64,000 bases of DNA from JACCZX01 sp963729165. GTDB taxonomy: Bacteria; Pseudomonadota; Gammaproteobacteria; Burkholderiales; Burkholderiaceae_F. The notes beneath the pieces are model-generated. The model had not been told where the DNA came from, searched no databases, and saw only the letters and a list, made by a program, of their open reading frames with translations. The position numbers were made by a program, and so were the translations under genes. Positions 1 through 10,143 of the stretch are shown one piece after another (within the stretch, counting starts at the first letter, position 1; each line of letters starts with the position of its first letter). Location of the stretch: the NCBI GenBank assembly GCA_963729165.1, contig CAVSMM010000010.1:248001-312000 (forward strand), read 5' to 3'.

Positions 1-375
1 CCAGCCACTGCGTGGAAAGAAGCGCAGCGTTGTTTGAACTGCGACGTGCAGACGGTGTTCACCGCGCAGCTTTGCATCGAGTGCGATGCGTGCGTCGACA
101 TCTGCCCGACCGATTGCATCAACTTCATCGTCAACGGTGACGAGGCGGATCTGAGGCAAAGGTTGCGTGCGCCCGCGCTGAACCTGGAACAGGATCTGTA
201 TGTCGCCGAGGGCTTGAAGACCGGCCGCGCGATGGTCAAGGACGAAGACGTCTGCCTGCACTGCGGACTGTGTGCCGAACGCTGCCCGACCGGCGCGTGG
301 GACATGCAGAAGTTTCTGCTTGAGATGACGCAGGCCGGCCGCGATTGCCGGCCACGGCAGAAGGTCGCTGCATGA
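1..375 (+). CDS. FAD/4Fe-4S oxidoreductase subunit, C-terminal part (partial)
   Basis: The reading frame is open from the first base, so only the C-terminal ~124 residues are present. Two ferredoxin-like clusters are visible: CIECDACVDICP and, about 60 residues later, CLHCGLCAERCP. Each is a CxxCxxCxxxCP pattern for a 4Fe-4S centre. The segment just upstream (AQRCLNCD) matches the cysteine region of glutamate-synthase-small-subunit-like FAD oxidoreductases. The stop overlaps the start of the next gene as ATGA, so it is coupled to the 2-oxoacid oxidoreductase subunits. I infer an electron-transfer partner linking that enzyme to a pyridine nucleotide or ferredoxin. The FAD domain itself lies outside the window. 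Confidence 0.8.
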   Translation, partial: PATAWKEAQRCLNCDVQTVFTAQLCIECDACVDICPTDCINFIVNGDEADLRQRLRAPALNLEQDLYVAEGLKTGRAMVKDEDVCLHCGLCAERCPTGAWDMQKFLLEMTQAGRDCRPRQKVAA

Positions 376-2255
376 ACGCACCTGATCGAGCGGCTGCAAC
401 TTCAGCGACGCGCACTCCACGCATCGCTGCGGTAAACGACTTCGTGATCAAGTTTGCCAACGTCAACGGCTCAGGGTCGGCATCGGCGAACGAGCTGTTC
501 GCGCGCAGCATCCTGCGCATGGGCGTCCCGGTCTCGCCACGCAATATTTTTCCGTCGAACATCCAGGGCCTGCCGACCTGGTACGAGGTGCGCGTCACCG
601 AGCAGGGGCACCTTGGCCGGCGTGGCGGCGTCGATCTGATGGTCGCGATGAATCCGCAGACGTGGGAAAAGGACATCGCCGAGATCGAGCCCGGCGGCTA
701 TCTGATGTACGACAGCACGAAGCCTATCGCCGCCGCGAAGCTGCGTGCCGACATCAATCTGATCGGTGTTCCGCTGACCGATATCGCGGCCAGCAAATAT
801 GTCGACGCGAAAGAGCGGCAGCTGCTGAAGAACATCATGTACGTCGGCGTGCTGACCGAGCTGCTGGGCATCGAGCCCGAAGTGATCGCGCAGCTGCTCG
901 GCGAGCAGTACAAGGGTAAGGATCGCTTGATCAAGCCGAACCTGGATTCGTTCATGACCGGGCTGCATCACGCGCGCGAGCGGTTGGAAGATGCGATCGA
1001 CCTGCGCATCGAGCGACGCAACGCGGTCGGCGAGCGCATCTTCATCGAGGGCAATGCCGCCGCAGCTCTGGGCTGCGTGTACGGCGGTGCGACCGTTTGC
1101 GCGTGGTATCCGATTACACCGTCGTCGTCACTGGCGGAGGCGTTTCAGAAATACTGCAGCAAGTATCGCGTGGACAAAGCAACCGGCACCAACAAGTTCG
1201 CAATCGTGCAGGCCGAAGATGAGCTGGCCTCGATAGGAATCGTTATTGGGGCTGGCTGGAACGGGGCACGTTCGTTTACGGCGACCTCTGGCCCCGGCAT
1301 TTCACTGATGAGCGAGTTCATCGGGCTCGCCTACTTCGCCGAAGTGCCGGCAGTGATCATCGACGTGCAGCGTGGCGGGCCATCGACCGGCATGCCGACC
1401 CGCACGCAGCAGTCCGACCTGATCGCATGCGCGTACGCGTCGCACGGCGATACGAAACACGTGTTGCTTTTTCCGGAAGATCCGCACGAGTGCTTCGAGT
1501 TTGCCGCCGCATCGCTCGACCTGGCGGAGCGACTCCAGACGCCGATTTTCCTGATGACCGATCTGGACATCGGCATGAATCACCGCTTGTGCGAGCCGCT
1601 GAAGTGGGACGATTCTCGCCGCTACGATCGCGGCAAGGTGATGACCGAGGCCGAGCTCGAGGCGGGACGCGACTTCGGACGCTATCTTGATGCCGACGGC
1701 GACGGCATCCCATCGCGCACGCTGCCGGGAACGCACGCCACGCGCGGCGCGTACTTCACGCGCGGAACGACCAAGGATGCCTACGCGCGTTACTCCGAGG
1801 CCGGCCCCGACTACATCTACAACATGGAGCGGCTGCTGAAGAAGTTCGCGACCGCCGCCAAGCTCGTACCGCAGCCCGTGATCGCCAAGGCAGCGCAAAA
1901 GACTTCGCAGGGTGTCATCTACTACGGTTCGACCAGTCCGTCGATGCACGAAGCGATCGGAGAGTTGCAGCGTCAGGGCGTTCACCTCGATCAATTGCGC
2001 GTGCGGGCATTTCCGTTCGCAGCGTCGGTCAAGAAGTTCATCGCCGATCACGAAGTCGTGTTCGTCGTCGAGCAGAATCGCGACGGCCAGCTACGTTCGA
2101 TGTTGATCAACGAGCTGCAGATCGACCCGGCGCGACTGGTGCCGGTGTTGCATTACGACGGCACCCCGATCACCGCGCGCTTCATCGTCAGCGCGATCGC
2201 ATCGCGCGCGCTCGGCTCGAACGTGCTGCCGATCAAACCAGGAAAAGCGGCCTAA
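372..2255 (+). CDS. korA: 2-oxoacid:acceptor oxidoreductase, fused gamma-alpha subunit
   Basis: Oxidative decarboxylation of a 2-oxoacid (2-oxoglutarate is likeliest) to the acyl-CoA, with electrons passed to an iron-sulfur acceptor. The 627-residue product has the fused layout of this family: an N-terminal gamma-type domain (about residues 20-190) and an alpha-type pyrimidine-binding domain from about 225, including the stretch AWYPITPSSSLAEAF and the conserved SGPGISLMSEFIGLA. The start at 372 was chosen because it forms ATGA with the preceding stop; an in-frame codon at 345 would add nine unlikely residues. No frameshift is present. Substrate specificity cannot be read from sequence, and pyruvate or other 2-oxoacids remain possible. 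Confidence 0.88.
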   Translation: MNAPDRAAATSATRTPRIAAVNDFVIKFANVNGSGSASANELFARSILRMGVPVSPRNIFPSNIQGLPTWYEVRVTEQGHLGRRGGVDLMVAMNPQTWEKDIAEIEPGGYLMYDSTKPIAAAKLRADINLIGVPLTDIAASKYVDAKERQLLKNIMYVGVLTELLGIEPEVIAQLLGEQYKGKDRLIKPNLDSFMTGLHHARERLEDAIDLRIERRNAVGERIFIEGNAAAALGCVYGGATVCAWYPITPSSSLAEAFQKYCSKYRVDKATGTNKFAIVQAEDELASIGIVIGAGWNGARSFTATSGPGISLMSEFIGLAYFAEVPAVIIDVQRGGPSTGMPTRTQQSDLIACAYASHGDTKHVLLFPEDPHECFEFAAASLDLAERLQTPIFLMTDLDIGMNHRLCEPLKWDDSRRYDRGKVMTEAELEAGRDFGRYLDADGDGIPSRTLPGTHATRGAYFTRGTTKDAYARYSEAGPDYIYNMERLLKKFATAAKLVPQPVIAKAAQKTSQGVIYYGSTSPSMHEAIGELQRQGVHLDQLRVRAFPFAASVKKFIADHEVVFVVEQNRDGQLRSMLINELQIDPARLVPVLHYDGTPITARFIVSAIASRALGSNVLPIKPGKAA

Positions 2256-3310
2256 TGACGTATCTGACTAAACCCAAACTGCGCCACCCCACCTTGCCGG
2301 CGAACCGGCTTGGCTATACACGGCGCGATTACGAAGGGAAGATCTCGACGCTATGCGCTGGCTGTGGCCATGACGCGATCTCGGCCGCGATCGTGCAGGC
2401 GTGCTGGGAATTGGCGATCGAGCCGCATCGCGTCGCGAAATTGTCGGGCATCGGCTGCTCATCGAAAACGCCCGATTACTTTCTCGGGGCTTCGCACGGA
2501 TTCAATTCTGTACACGGGCGCATGCCGTCGGTGTTGACCGGAGCGAATCTGGCCAATCGCGACCTGCTCTACCTTGGCGTGTCGGGCGACGGCGATTCGG
2601 CATCGATCGGCCTTGGTCAATTCGCGCACCTGATCCGGCGCGGCGTCAACATGACGTACATCGTCGAGAACAACGGTGTGTACGGCCTGACCAAGGGCCA
2701 GTTTTCCGCGACTGCCGATCAAGGTTCGAAATCGAAGCGCGGCGCGGTCAATCGTGATGCGCCGATCGACATGGTCGCCATCGCTCTGCAGCTCGGCGTG
2801 ACCTACGTCGCGCGCAGCTTTTCAGGCGACAAGGACCAGCTGGTGCCGCTGATCAAGGGCGCGTTAAGTCATAGCGGCGCCGCGTTGATCGACGTGCTCA
2901 GCCCCTGCGTTGCGTTTAACAATCACCCGGGCAGCACCAAGAGCTATGACTACGTGCGCGAACACAACGACGCCGTCAATCGGCTTGACTTCATGCCTCA
3001 TCATCAAACGATCGGCGCCAATTACGCGCCCGGCGAGGTGATCGAAGTCACTCAGCACGACGGTAGCCGTCTGCGACTACGAAAGCTCGACGAAGGCTAC
3101 AACGCCGGCGACAGGCTGGCGGCGATTAACCACATTCAGCAGCATCAGGCACGCGGTGAGATCGTCACCGGCTTGCTGTACATCGATCCCGACGCCGACG
3201 ATCTGCATGACCATCTTGCGACTTCTGCTACGCCACTGAACCGGCTGGGTGAGGCCGAGCTCTGTCCCGGTGCTGCGGCGCTTAACGCGCTGAATGCCGA
3301 ACTGAGATAG
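2255..3310 (+). CDS. korB: 2-oxoacid:acceptor oxidoreductase, beta (TPP-binding) subunit
   Basis: Thiamine-diphosphate-binding partner of the gene upstream. The 351-residue protein shows the family cysteine motif CAGCGH near residue 35, a second conserved IGCSSKTP, and the TPP/Mg motif GDGDS followed about 30 residues later by ENNGVYGLTKGQ. The start codon shares one base with the preceding stop (TAATG), so both subunits should be translated together. The N-terminus lacks an extra ferredoxin domain, consistent with electrons leaving through the 4Fe-4S protein encoded first in the cluster. Intact reading frame. Assignment to the KorB/OorB type is firm; the exact 2-oxoacid is not. Confidence 0.9.
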   Translation: MTYLTKPKLRHPTLPANRLGYTRRDYEGKISTLCAGCGHDAISAAIVQACWELAIEPHRVAKLSGIGCSSKTPDYFLGASHGFNSVHGRMPSVLTGANLANRDLLYLGVSGDGDSASIGLGQFAHLIRRGVNMTYIVENNGVYGLTKGQFSATADQGSKSKRGAVNRDAPIDMVAIALQLGVTYVARSFSGDKDQLVPLIKGALSHSGAALIDVLSPCVAFNNHPGSTKSYDYVREHNDAVNRLDFMPHHQTIGANYAPGEVIEVTQHDGSRLRLRKLDEGYNAGDRLAAINHIQQHQARGEIVTGLLYIDPDADDLHDHLATSATPLNRLGEAELCPGAAALNALNAELR

Positions 3311-3567
3311 CCGCGCGGGCCACGCGAAGAGCGCCTTCGTGCGGCCAGTACGCTGCTGAACGATCTCGGCGGCACTACTGATGTCAACAGCGAACGCATT
3401 CAATTTGTAATCGTGTTTGCTGCTTCGAAATCGCGAAGGCCTCGCCACGGACTGCACGACCGCGCTGAGCGCGGCAGCCGCCTGATTCACCGTCGTTTCA
3501 CGCGCATTTCGAGCGCGCTTCACGCAGCGTCGCGACGATCCGAGCTCCATCGCAACCGGAGCAACCC
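3311..3567 (+). other. Intergenic stretch, no supported gene
   Basis: Nothing coding is convincing here. A minus-strand frame runs through it and into korB, but it has no recognisable domain and most of it is antisense to korB. No clear hairpin with a T-tract was found after korB. The segment probably holds the promoter for creD. Confidence 0.4.
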
Positions 3568-4944
3568 GTGCTCAACCCGCTGCGCAACTCAATGCTGATG
3601 AAGGCTTTTGTTATCAGCGTGCTCGCCATTGCGATGTTGATCCCGCTGGGCATGATCGAGGGACTGATCGCCGAGCGCGCGTCACGCCGCAACGAGGCCA
3701 TCGCCAGCGTGCAAGCGAGCTTCGCCGGTCCGCAAACCGTTACCTTGCCATTTTTTGTGTGGCCGTATGTCGAACAGTGGTCCGAACAGAGTGTCGATGC
3801 AGCCAATCGAGTGCGCGTCACTGCGATGAGCGAAGCCAAGGTACTGACATGGTTTGCAGAGCAGGCGCAGGCGGCGGCGGATGTAACCGTGAAAAACGAT
3901 CGCTATCGAGGCATTCATCGGGTGCGCACGTTCGAATCGGCGCTGGTGATCAATGGCGCGATGACGTGGCCCGATCGCAGTCAGATCAAGCCGTCAGCCG
4001 AAGGCCGTCGCATCGTGTGGGCCGAACCGCGCCTCGTGCTCCCCATTTCGGACGTTCGCGGACTGCGCGGTACGCCGGCCATCACTTTGAACGGCCAGGC
4101 ATTGAAGTTTCGCGAAGGCACACAGTTGTCGATGCTTGCCGCGGGCTTGCACGTGCCACTGGCACAGCCGGCTGATGGAGTAACGCGCTTTTCGATCAGT
4201 CTCGAACTCGCGGGAACCGAGCGTCTGGCGTTTTCGCCGACTGCTGCAACGAGCGTTGTCACCGTTAAATCGGCTTGGCCAGATCCGCACTTTGGCGGCA
4301 GTTATTTGCCGCGCGACCGCGCCGTCAGCGCCAGCGGATTCTCGGCAGAATGGTCGACCTCGGCACTCGCTTCAGACGTACAGCAACAAGTTCGGCATCT
4401 TGCGTCGCAAACTCGATCTGATCCTCGGCCGCAGCACGCGCCGACCCGGATCGATACGTTTGAAGTCGACTTCATCGAAGCAGTCAATACGTACCTGCTC
4501 GCAGAGCGCTCCGCCAAGCACGGCGCGCTGATCATCGTTCTCGTATTCGGGGCGATGTTTCTGTTCGACATGCTGCGCTCGTTGAACGCCCATCCGCTGC
4601 AGTACGCGTTCGTCGGCCTGGCGCTGGTGATCTTTTTCCTGTTGCTGCTGAGTCTCTCCGAACACATCGCGTTCGGTGTTGCCTATTCGATTGCCGCGTC
4701 GGCGTGTACGTTGCTCATCACGTACTACCTAAGTCACTTACTGGCAAATGGGTCGCGGGCGCTCGGGTTCGGTGCAGCGCTGGCCGCGATGTACGCAACC
4801 ATCTATTCGATCCTGATTGCCGAAGGCACGGCGCTGTTGATGGGCAGCGTGCTGCTCTTCATGATGCTCGCGGCCGCAATGATCGTGACACGCAAGATCG
4901 ACTGGAGAAGGACGAGCCCGGGCAAGACAGCCGACGCCGCTTAG
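3568..4944 (+). CDS. creD: CreD family inner membrane protein
   Basis: 458-residue integral membrane protein of the CreD family (cell envelope integrity/colicin tolerance in enterobacteria). One transmembrane segment lies near the N-terminus (about 12-32, VISVLAIAMLIPLGM), followed by the family hallmark EGLIAERASRR, a large periplasmic domain of roughly 280 residues, and a cluster of about five or six hydrophobic helices from about residue 320 to 445. The GTG start at 3568 has a GGAG element upstream; an ATG at 3592 is an alternative. No creBC two-component genes are adjacent, so its control here is unknown. The reading frame is intact. Confidence 0.9.
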   Translation: MLNPLRNSMLMKAFVISVLAIAMLIPLGMIEGLIAERASRRNEAIASVQASFAGPQTVTLPFFVWPYVEQWSEQSVDAANRVRVTAMSEAKVLTWFAEQAQAAADVTVKNDRYRGIHRVRTFESALVINGAMTWPDRSQIKPSAEGRRIVWAEPRLVLPISDVRGLRGTPAITLNGQALKFREGTQLSMLAAGLHVPLAQPADGVTRFSISLELAGTERLAFSPTAATSVVTVKSAWPDPHFGGSYLPRDRAVSASGFSAEWSTSALASDVQQQVRHLASQTRSDPRPQHAPTRIDTFEVDFIEAVNTYLLAERSAKHGALIIVLVFGAMFLFDMLRSLNAHPLQYAFVGLALVIFFLLLLSLSEHIAFGVAYSIAASACTLLITYYLSHLLANGSRALGFGAALAAMYATIYSILIAEGTALLMGSVLLFMMLAAAMIVTRKIDWRRTSPGKTADAA

Positions 4945-4992
4945 CGCTCAAGCCGCCGAATGACCACCTCGAGCTCGCGCTAAAGTGCGCCG

Positions 4993-5898
4993 ATGCGAGG
5001 GTTCGCCAGCAACGCGAGAAAGGCGCTCCGACATCCGGTCGACTTTGCGCTCGCGGTTCTTAAACAGTTTCGCGCCAACCAAGGATTGCTACTGGCGGGC
5101 GCGGTTGCCTATTACGCGCTGCTGTCGCTGGTGCCGCTGTTGATCCTCGTCGTGCTGGTCCTCACGCAAATTTTCGACGAGGCGCAGGTGCTGGGTTCGA
5201 TCGGCACCTATCTGGAATTTGTCGTTCCCGGGCAGTCCGGCGCGCTGGTCGGCGAGTTGCGCAATTTCCTGATGCACCGAGAATTCGTGGGCTGGCTGCT
5301 GCTCGCCTTGATGCTTTTTTTCAGCACGCTCGCATTTACCGTTCTTGAAAACGCGATGTCGGTTATTTTTTTTCATCGTGTCACCGTTGCGGCGGCGTCA
5401 CTTTCTGACGTCCGCCGTGATGCCGTACCTGTTCATCGTGTCGCTTGCCGTTGGGTTGATGATCATCACCGTCGTATCGGGCGCGCTCGGCCGATTGGGT
5501 ACGCACGCCGTGGTCATCCTCGGAGAAGCTCGCCCGCTTGACGAGTTCTCGGCGAAGCTGCTGTATCTGATAGGCGTGGGCGGAGAAATCCTGCTGTTGA
5601 CCGCGATCTATATGGTGATGCCCGTCGGGCGGCTGTCTTGCGCCACGCGCTGATCGGCGGCACGGCCGCGGCCATTCTGTGGGAGCTCACCCGCCACGTG
5701 CTGGTTTGGTATTACTCGACGATATCGCAGATACAGGTGGTCTACGGCTCGCTGACGACATCGATCGCAGTGCTACTGAGCGTCGAGATCGGAGCGATTG
5801 TGCTGCTCCTGGGCGCGCAGGTGATCGCCGAATACGAGCGTATCGGCTACGAGCCGATTGCAACCAAGGCAAAGCCGATGCAGGCAGAAAAAGCCTAA
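4993..5898 (+). CDS. YihY/BrkB family membrane protein (frameshifted)
   Basis: Polytopic membrane protein of the YihY (UPF0761, formerly BrkB-like) family; the physiological role is poorly defined. The first segment carries LLAGAVAYYALLSLVPLL, the family signature, then VLENAMSVIFFHRV. The frame changes near 5385 and resumes as RRRHFLTSAVMPYLF, and changes again near 5636, resuming as LRHALIGGTAAAILWEL. Joined, the pieces give a protein of about 300 residues with six hydrophobic segments, normal for the family. The two shifts cancel, and no conserved block is missing, so indel errors are the best explanation. It is convergent with gltA, whose terminator overlaps its last codons. Confidence 0.85.
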
Positions 5899-5910
5899 GT
5901 GCTTCAGGCT
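5888..5910 (-). terminator. Rho-independent terminator of gltA
   Basis: Read on the minus strand, the gltA stop is followed at once by an AGCCT...AGGCT stem with a 9-base loop and then five T residues. The stem is short (5 bp) but sits exactly at the end of the sdh-gltA operon. It lies inside the last codons of the convergent yihY gene. Confidence 0.6.
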
Positions 5911-7235
5911 ACGCGGCCTTTCGCATCTCGATCGGTTTTACGTCGCGCCGCGTCGCTCCGACGAACAGTTGCCGCGGCCGGCCGATCTTGTATTCGGGAT
6001 CGGCGATCATTTCGTTCAGCTGCGCGATCCAGCCGACCGTCCGTGCCAGCGCGAAGACCGCGGTAAACAGCGGCACGGGTATGCCGATCGCTTTCTGCAC
6101 GATGCCCGAGTAGTAGTCGACGTTCGGATACAGCTTGCGGCTGACGAAGTACTCGTCTTCCAGCGCAATTTTCTCGAGCGCCATTGCAAGCTTGAACAGC
6201 GGGTCATCCTGCAGGCCCAGTTCATTCAGCACTTCGTGACATGTTTCGCGCATCAGCTTGGCGCGCGGATCGTAGTTTTTGTAGACCCGATGGCCAAAGC
6301 CCATCAGCCGGACCTCGGAGTTTTTGTCCTTCACCTTGGCGATGAATTCGCCGATCTTGGCGACGCCGCCTTGACGCTGTATGTCGTACAGCATGCCGAG
6401 CGCGGCTTCATTGGCACCGCCGTGCGCGGGGCCCCACAGGCAGGCGACGCCGGCCGCGATCGCGGCGAACGGGTTCGTGCCCGACGAAGCGCACAGCCGA
6501 ACCGTCGAAGTCGAAGCGTTCTGCTCGTGGTCGGCATGCAGAATGAAAATTCGGTCCATCGCGCGCACCAGCACGTCGTTCACCTTGTATTCCTCGCATG
6601 GCGTGGCGAACATCATGCGCATGAAGTTGGCCGCGTAACTCAATTCGTTGCGCGGATAAACGTAGGGCTGGCCGACCGTGTACTTGTACGCCATCGCGAC
6701 CAGCGTCGGCATTTTTGCGATCAGCCGGTGTGCCGAGATCTCGCGCTGGTGCGGATCGTTCAGGTTCATCGAGTCCGGGTAAAACGCCGACATCGCGCCC
6801 ACCAGGCCGGTCATCACCGCCATCGGATGCGCGTCACGCCGGAATCCGCGCAGAAAAAACTGCATCTGCTCGTTGACCATCGTGTGATACGTGACCGTCT
6901 TGTCGAACTTCTCCTTCTGCGCCGCGTTCGGCAGCTCGCCATACAGCAGCAGGTAGCACGTCTCCAGATAGTCGCATTGCGTCGCCAGCTGCTCGATCGG
7001 ATAGCCGCGATACAGCAGCTCGCCCTTGTCGCCGTCGATGAACGTGATCGACGAGTCGCACGCCGCGGTCGACATGAAGCCGGGGTCGTACGTGAACTTG
7101 CCGGTCTTGGCATACAGCTGGCGGATATCGATTACATCGGGCCCCATCGTGCCCTTGTAAATCGGCAATTCCAGCGGCGCACGCTCCGTCCGAAAACGTC
7201 AGCGTGGCCTTCTTGTTCGAGGAATCGAGCGCCAT
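5909..7235 (-). CDS. gltA: Citrate synthase (type II), frameshifted near the N-terminus
   Basis: Condenses acetyl-CoA and oxaloacetate to citrate. The main block of 419 residues starts at PIYKGTMGPDVIDIR. The true N-terminus, MALDSSNKKATLTFSDG, lies in another frame beginning at 7235, with one extra base near 7185. Joined, the protein is about 440 residues, typical of NADH-sensitive hexameric type II enzymes. Conserved elements include WGPAHGGANEA, the catalytic-His region MGFGHRVYKNYDPRA, and the late catalytic Asp region PNVDYYSG. It is the last gene of the sdhCDAB-sdhE-gltA cluster and has its own terminator. A second citrate synthase homologue (prpC) lies in the divergent operon. Confidence 0.95.
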
Positions 7236-7255
7236 GATCTCCGTCCTGATTGATT

Positions 7256-7528
7256 TCAGCTGGTGCGCAGCCGGTCCAGCATCTCTGCGCACGTCGGGAA
7301 CATCGAGCGCGGCAGGCAACTCGACGACGCGCCAGCAACAAATCGAGCAATTCGTTTTCGGGCAGATCGAGCAGCGCCTCGAACGACACCATCTCAGCAC
7401 TGGTCATTCGATCGCCGTGGCGTTCGAGAAAACGCGTGATGATCACATCGTTTTCGAGCAGGCCGCGGCGTGCGCGCCAGCGCAGGCGGCTGACGCGCTA
7501 ACGGCAACGCGTCAGCGTCGGCAATCAC
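7256..7528 (-). CDS. sdhE: SdhE, succinate dehydrogenase FAD assembly factor (frameshifted)
   Basis: Small (about 90 residues) cytoplasmic protein needed for covalent FAD attachment to SdhA. Diagnostic pieces occur in successive frames: RLRWRARRGLLENDVIITRF with the RGLLEND core, then FLERHGDRMTSAEM, then the helix LLDLPENELLDLLLARR, then a C-terminus ending RMLDRLRTS. Shifts fall near 7490, 7330 and 7275. The GTG start at 7528 overlaps the sdhB stop as GTGA, consistent with coupling. The position between sdhB and gltA is the standard one in betaproteobacteria. The exact N-terminus is uncertain because of the indels. Confidence 0.82.
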
Positions 7529-8282
7529 ACTGCTCTCCTCACCAGCAACTCCTTGATCTTGCCGATTGCCAGCGTCGGATTCAGATGCTTCGGGCACACG
7601 TCGACACAATTCATGATCGTGTGGCAGCGGAAGAGCCGATACGGATCATTCAGGTTATCGAGCCGCTCATTAGTCGCCTGGTCGCGCGAATCGGCAATGA
7701 AGCGATACGCCTGCAACAAGCCGGCCGGGCCGACAAATTTGTCGGGATTCCACCAGAACGACGGGCACGCTGTCGAGCAGCATGCGCACAGGATGCACTC
7801 GTAAAGGCCATTCAGTTCTTCGCGCTCGGCCGGCGACTGCAGGCGTTCTTTTTCTGGCGGCGGCGTCGTCGTTGATCAAATAAGGCTTGATCGACTCGTA
7901 CTGCTTGAAAAACTGCGACATGTCGACGATCAGGTCGCGGATCACCGGCAGGCCCGGTATCGGCCGCAAAACAATCGGCTCTTTCAGGTCACGCATGTTG
8001 GTCACGCAGGCAAGCCCGTTCTTGCCGTTGATGTTCATCGCGTCGGAGCCGCACACGCCTTCGCGGCAACTGCGGCGCAGCGACAAACTGTCGTCGACCT
8101 CCGCCTTGATGCGAATCAGCGCATCGAGCAGCATGCGATCGAACGGCTGCAGCGTCACCTGCAGACTTTTGCATCCGCGGCTGCGCGTCCTTGTCCGGGT
8201 CGTAACGATAGATCTCGAAGCTGGACTGTGCGTAACCGCTGCAGTCGGTGCGCTGGTTAAGTTCAGCGGAATCGGCGCTCAT
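7525..8282 (-). CDS. sdhB: Succinate dehydrogenase iron-sulfur subunit (frameshifted)
   Basis: Carries electrons from SdhA flavin to the membrane quinone site through 2Fe-2S, 4Fe-4S and 3Fe-4S clusters. All ligands are visible: CREGVCGSDAMNINGKNGLAC for the 2Fe-2S centre, CILCACCSTACPSFWWN, and CVDVCPKHLNP for the other two. The N-terminus reads FEIYRYDPDKDAQPRMQ. Frames change near 8170 (beside a T4 run) and near 7862; joined length is about 250 residues, slightly longer than usual because of an extra N-terminal segment (MSADSAELNQRTDC) that may partly be misread. It sits 11 bases after sdhA and overlaps sdhE. Confidence 0.92.
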
Positions 8283-8293
8283 GCCTGTCCCGT

Positions 8294-10075
8294 TCAGAAT
8301 GTCGTCTCTTCGGCTCGAACGTCTCGACGCTGAGCGGCTTCATGTTCACCGGCTTGTAATCCAGTCGGTTGCCGTGCGAGTAGTGCAGCGTGTGCTTGAT
8401 CCAGTGCACATCGTCGCGCTCGGGAAATCGTCGCGCGCGTGCGCGCCGCGGCTTTCGGTCCGTGCCGCAGCTGAAACGATCGTCGCCTTGGCAGTCTCGA
8501 CCAGGTTTTCGAGCTCGAGCGCCTCGATGCGCGCGGTGTTGAAAATTTTCGATTTGTCCTCGATCGAAAACGTGTCGTGCGCGTTCTTCGAGCGCCGTCG
8601 ATCTTGCGCACGCCCTCTTCCAGCGTCTTCCGGTGCGAAACACGCCGCAGTGCGACTGCATCGTCTTTCGGATGTCGTTGGCGACATCCTGCACGCGCTC
8701 GCCGCCTGTGGAAGCATCGAGCGCTGCCAGACGCGCGAGCGTCGGCTCCACCGCCGTCGTCCGGAAAGCGCTGTGGCCGTTCGCGCCGACATTCTGCTGA
8801 CGATGTGATTGCCGGCGGCGCGTCCGAACACCAAAAGATCGAGCAACGAGTTCGTGCCCAGCCGATTCGCGCCGTGCACGCTGACGCACGCGCATTCGCC
8901 AATCGCATACAAGCCCGTCGACGACGGCGTTGGGATTGCCGGGCGTTGCGGTGCGCACGACCTGCCCGTAAGTAGTTGGTCGGAATGCCGCCCATCTGAT
9001 AGTGAATCGTCGGCACGACCGGAATCGGCTCGCTTGATCGGATCGACGTTCGCAAACTTGATCGCGATTTCGCGAATCGACGGCAGCCGCTTCATGATCG
9101 TTTCGGCGCCGAGATGATCGAGCTTTAGCAGAACGTAATCCTTGTTCGGACCGCAGCCGCGACCTTCCTTGATCTCCTGGTCCATCGAACGCGAAACGAA
9201 ATCGCGCGGCGCAAGATCTTTCAGCGTCGGCGCGTAGCGCTCCATGAACCGCTCGCCGTTGCAGTTCAGCAAGATGCCGCCCTCGCCTCGTACACCTTCG
9301 GTGATCAGCACGCCGACGCCGGCCACACCGCTCGGGTGAAACTGCCAGAACTCCATATCCTCGAGCGGCAGTCCGGCGCGCGCCGTCATGCCCATTCCAT
9401 CGCCGGTGCAGATGTAGGCATTGGTCGACGCGGCCCAAGATGCGGCCGGCGCCGCCGGTCGCGAGTACGGTGACCTTGGATTCGAAAATCATCGGCTCGC
9501 CTGTTTCCATCTCGAGCGCGATCACGCCGACCACATCGCCGTCGGCGTTGCGAATCAGATCGAGCGCCATCCACTCGACGAAAAACTGCGTGCGTGACGC
9601 AACGTTGCGCTGATACAGCGTATGCAGCATCGCGTGGCCGGTGCGGTCGGCCGCGGCGCATGCGCGCGGCACCGGCTTTTCGCCGAAATGCGCCAGAGTG
9701 CCCGCCGAACGGGCGCTGGTAAATCGTGCCGTCGGGATTGCGATCGAACGGCATGCCGAAATGCTCGAGCTCATAGACGACGTGCGGCGCTTCGCGGCAC
9801 ATGAACTCGATCGCATCCTGGTCGCCGAGATAGTCCGAGCCTTTGACGGTATCGAACATGTGCCAGAGCCAGTTGTCTTCGGTCATGTTGCCGAGCGCCG
9901 CGCCGATGCCGCCCTGCGCAGCCACGGTATGCGAGCGCGTCGGAAACACCTTCGACAGCACCGCCACATTAAGTCCAGCATTCGCGAGCTGCAACGAGCA
10001 ACGCATACCCGCGCCGCCGGCGCCGACAATGACGGCATCGAATCGGCGGCGTGCAAGGTCGTGCACGGTCAGCAC
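8294..10075 (-). CDS. sdhA: Succinate dehydrogenase flavoprotein subunit (multiply frameshifted)
   Basis: Catalytic subunit, oxidising succinate to fumarate at the inner face of the membrane. The FAD-binding N-terminus RRFDAVIVGAGGAGMR, the flavinylation region PTRSHTVAAQGGIGAAL and the substrate region ERFMERYAPTLKDLAPRD are clear. So are GANRLGTNSLLDLLVFGRAAGNH and a C-terminus near KPLSVETFEPK. These blocks lie in all three minus frames, with at least six shifts (for example near 9740, 9430, 9030 and just before the stop). No conserved block is absent. The start is uncertain: the GTG at 10075 gives a normal leader, but the frame stays open further upstream. This is the most error-rich gene in the window. 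Confidence 0.92.
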
Positions 10076-10143
10076 CGCCGGGCCATCCCAACGTGCTGAC
10101 GCGCCCTCAGAGGGCAGCAAGCGAAACGAGCGTGGAGGTCGGT

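Noticed and set aside
3077..3550. 157-codon minus-strand frame covering the korB-creD gap
   Set aside because: Half of it is antisense to korB, and the part in the gap has no recognisable motif or convincing start.
5858..7237. 459-codon plus-strand open frame opposite gltA
   Set aside because: Low-complexity, Arg/His/Gln-rich translation antisense to a strongly conserved citrate synthase; a shadow frame.
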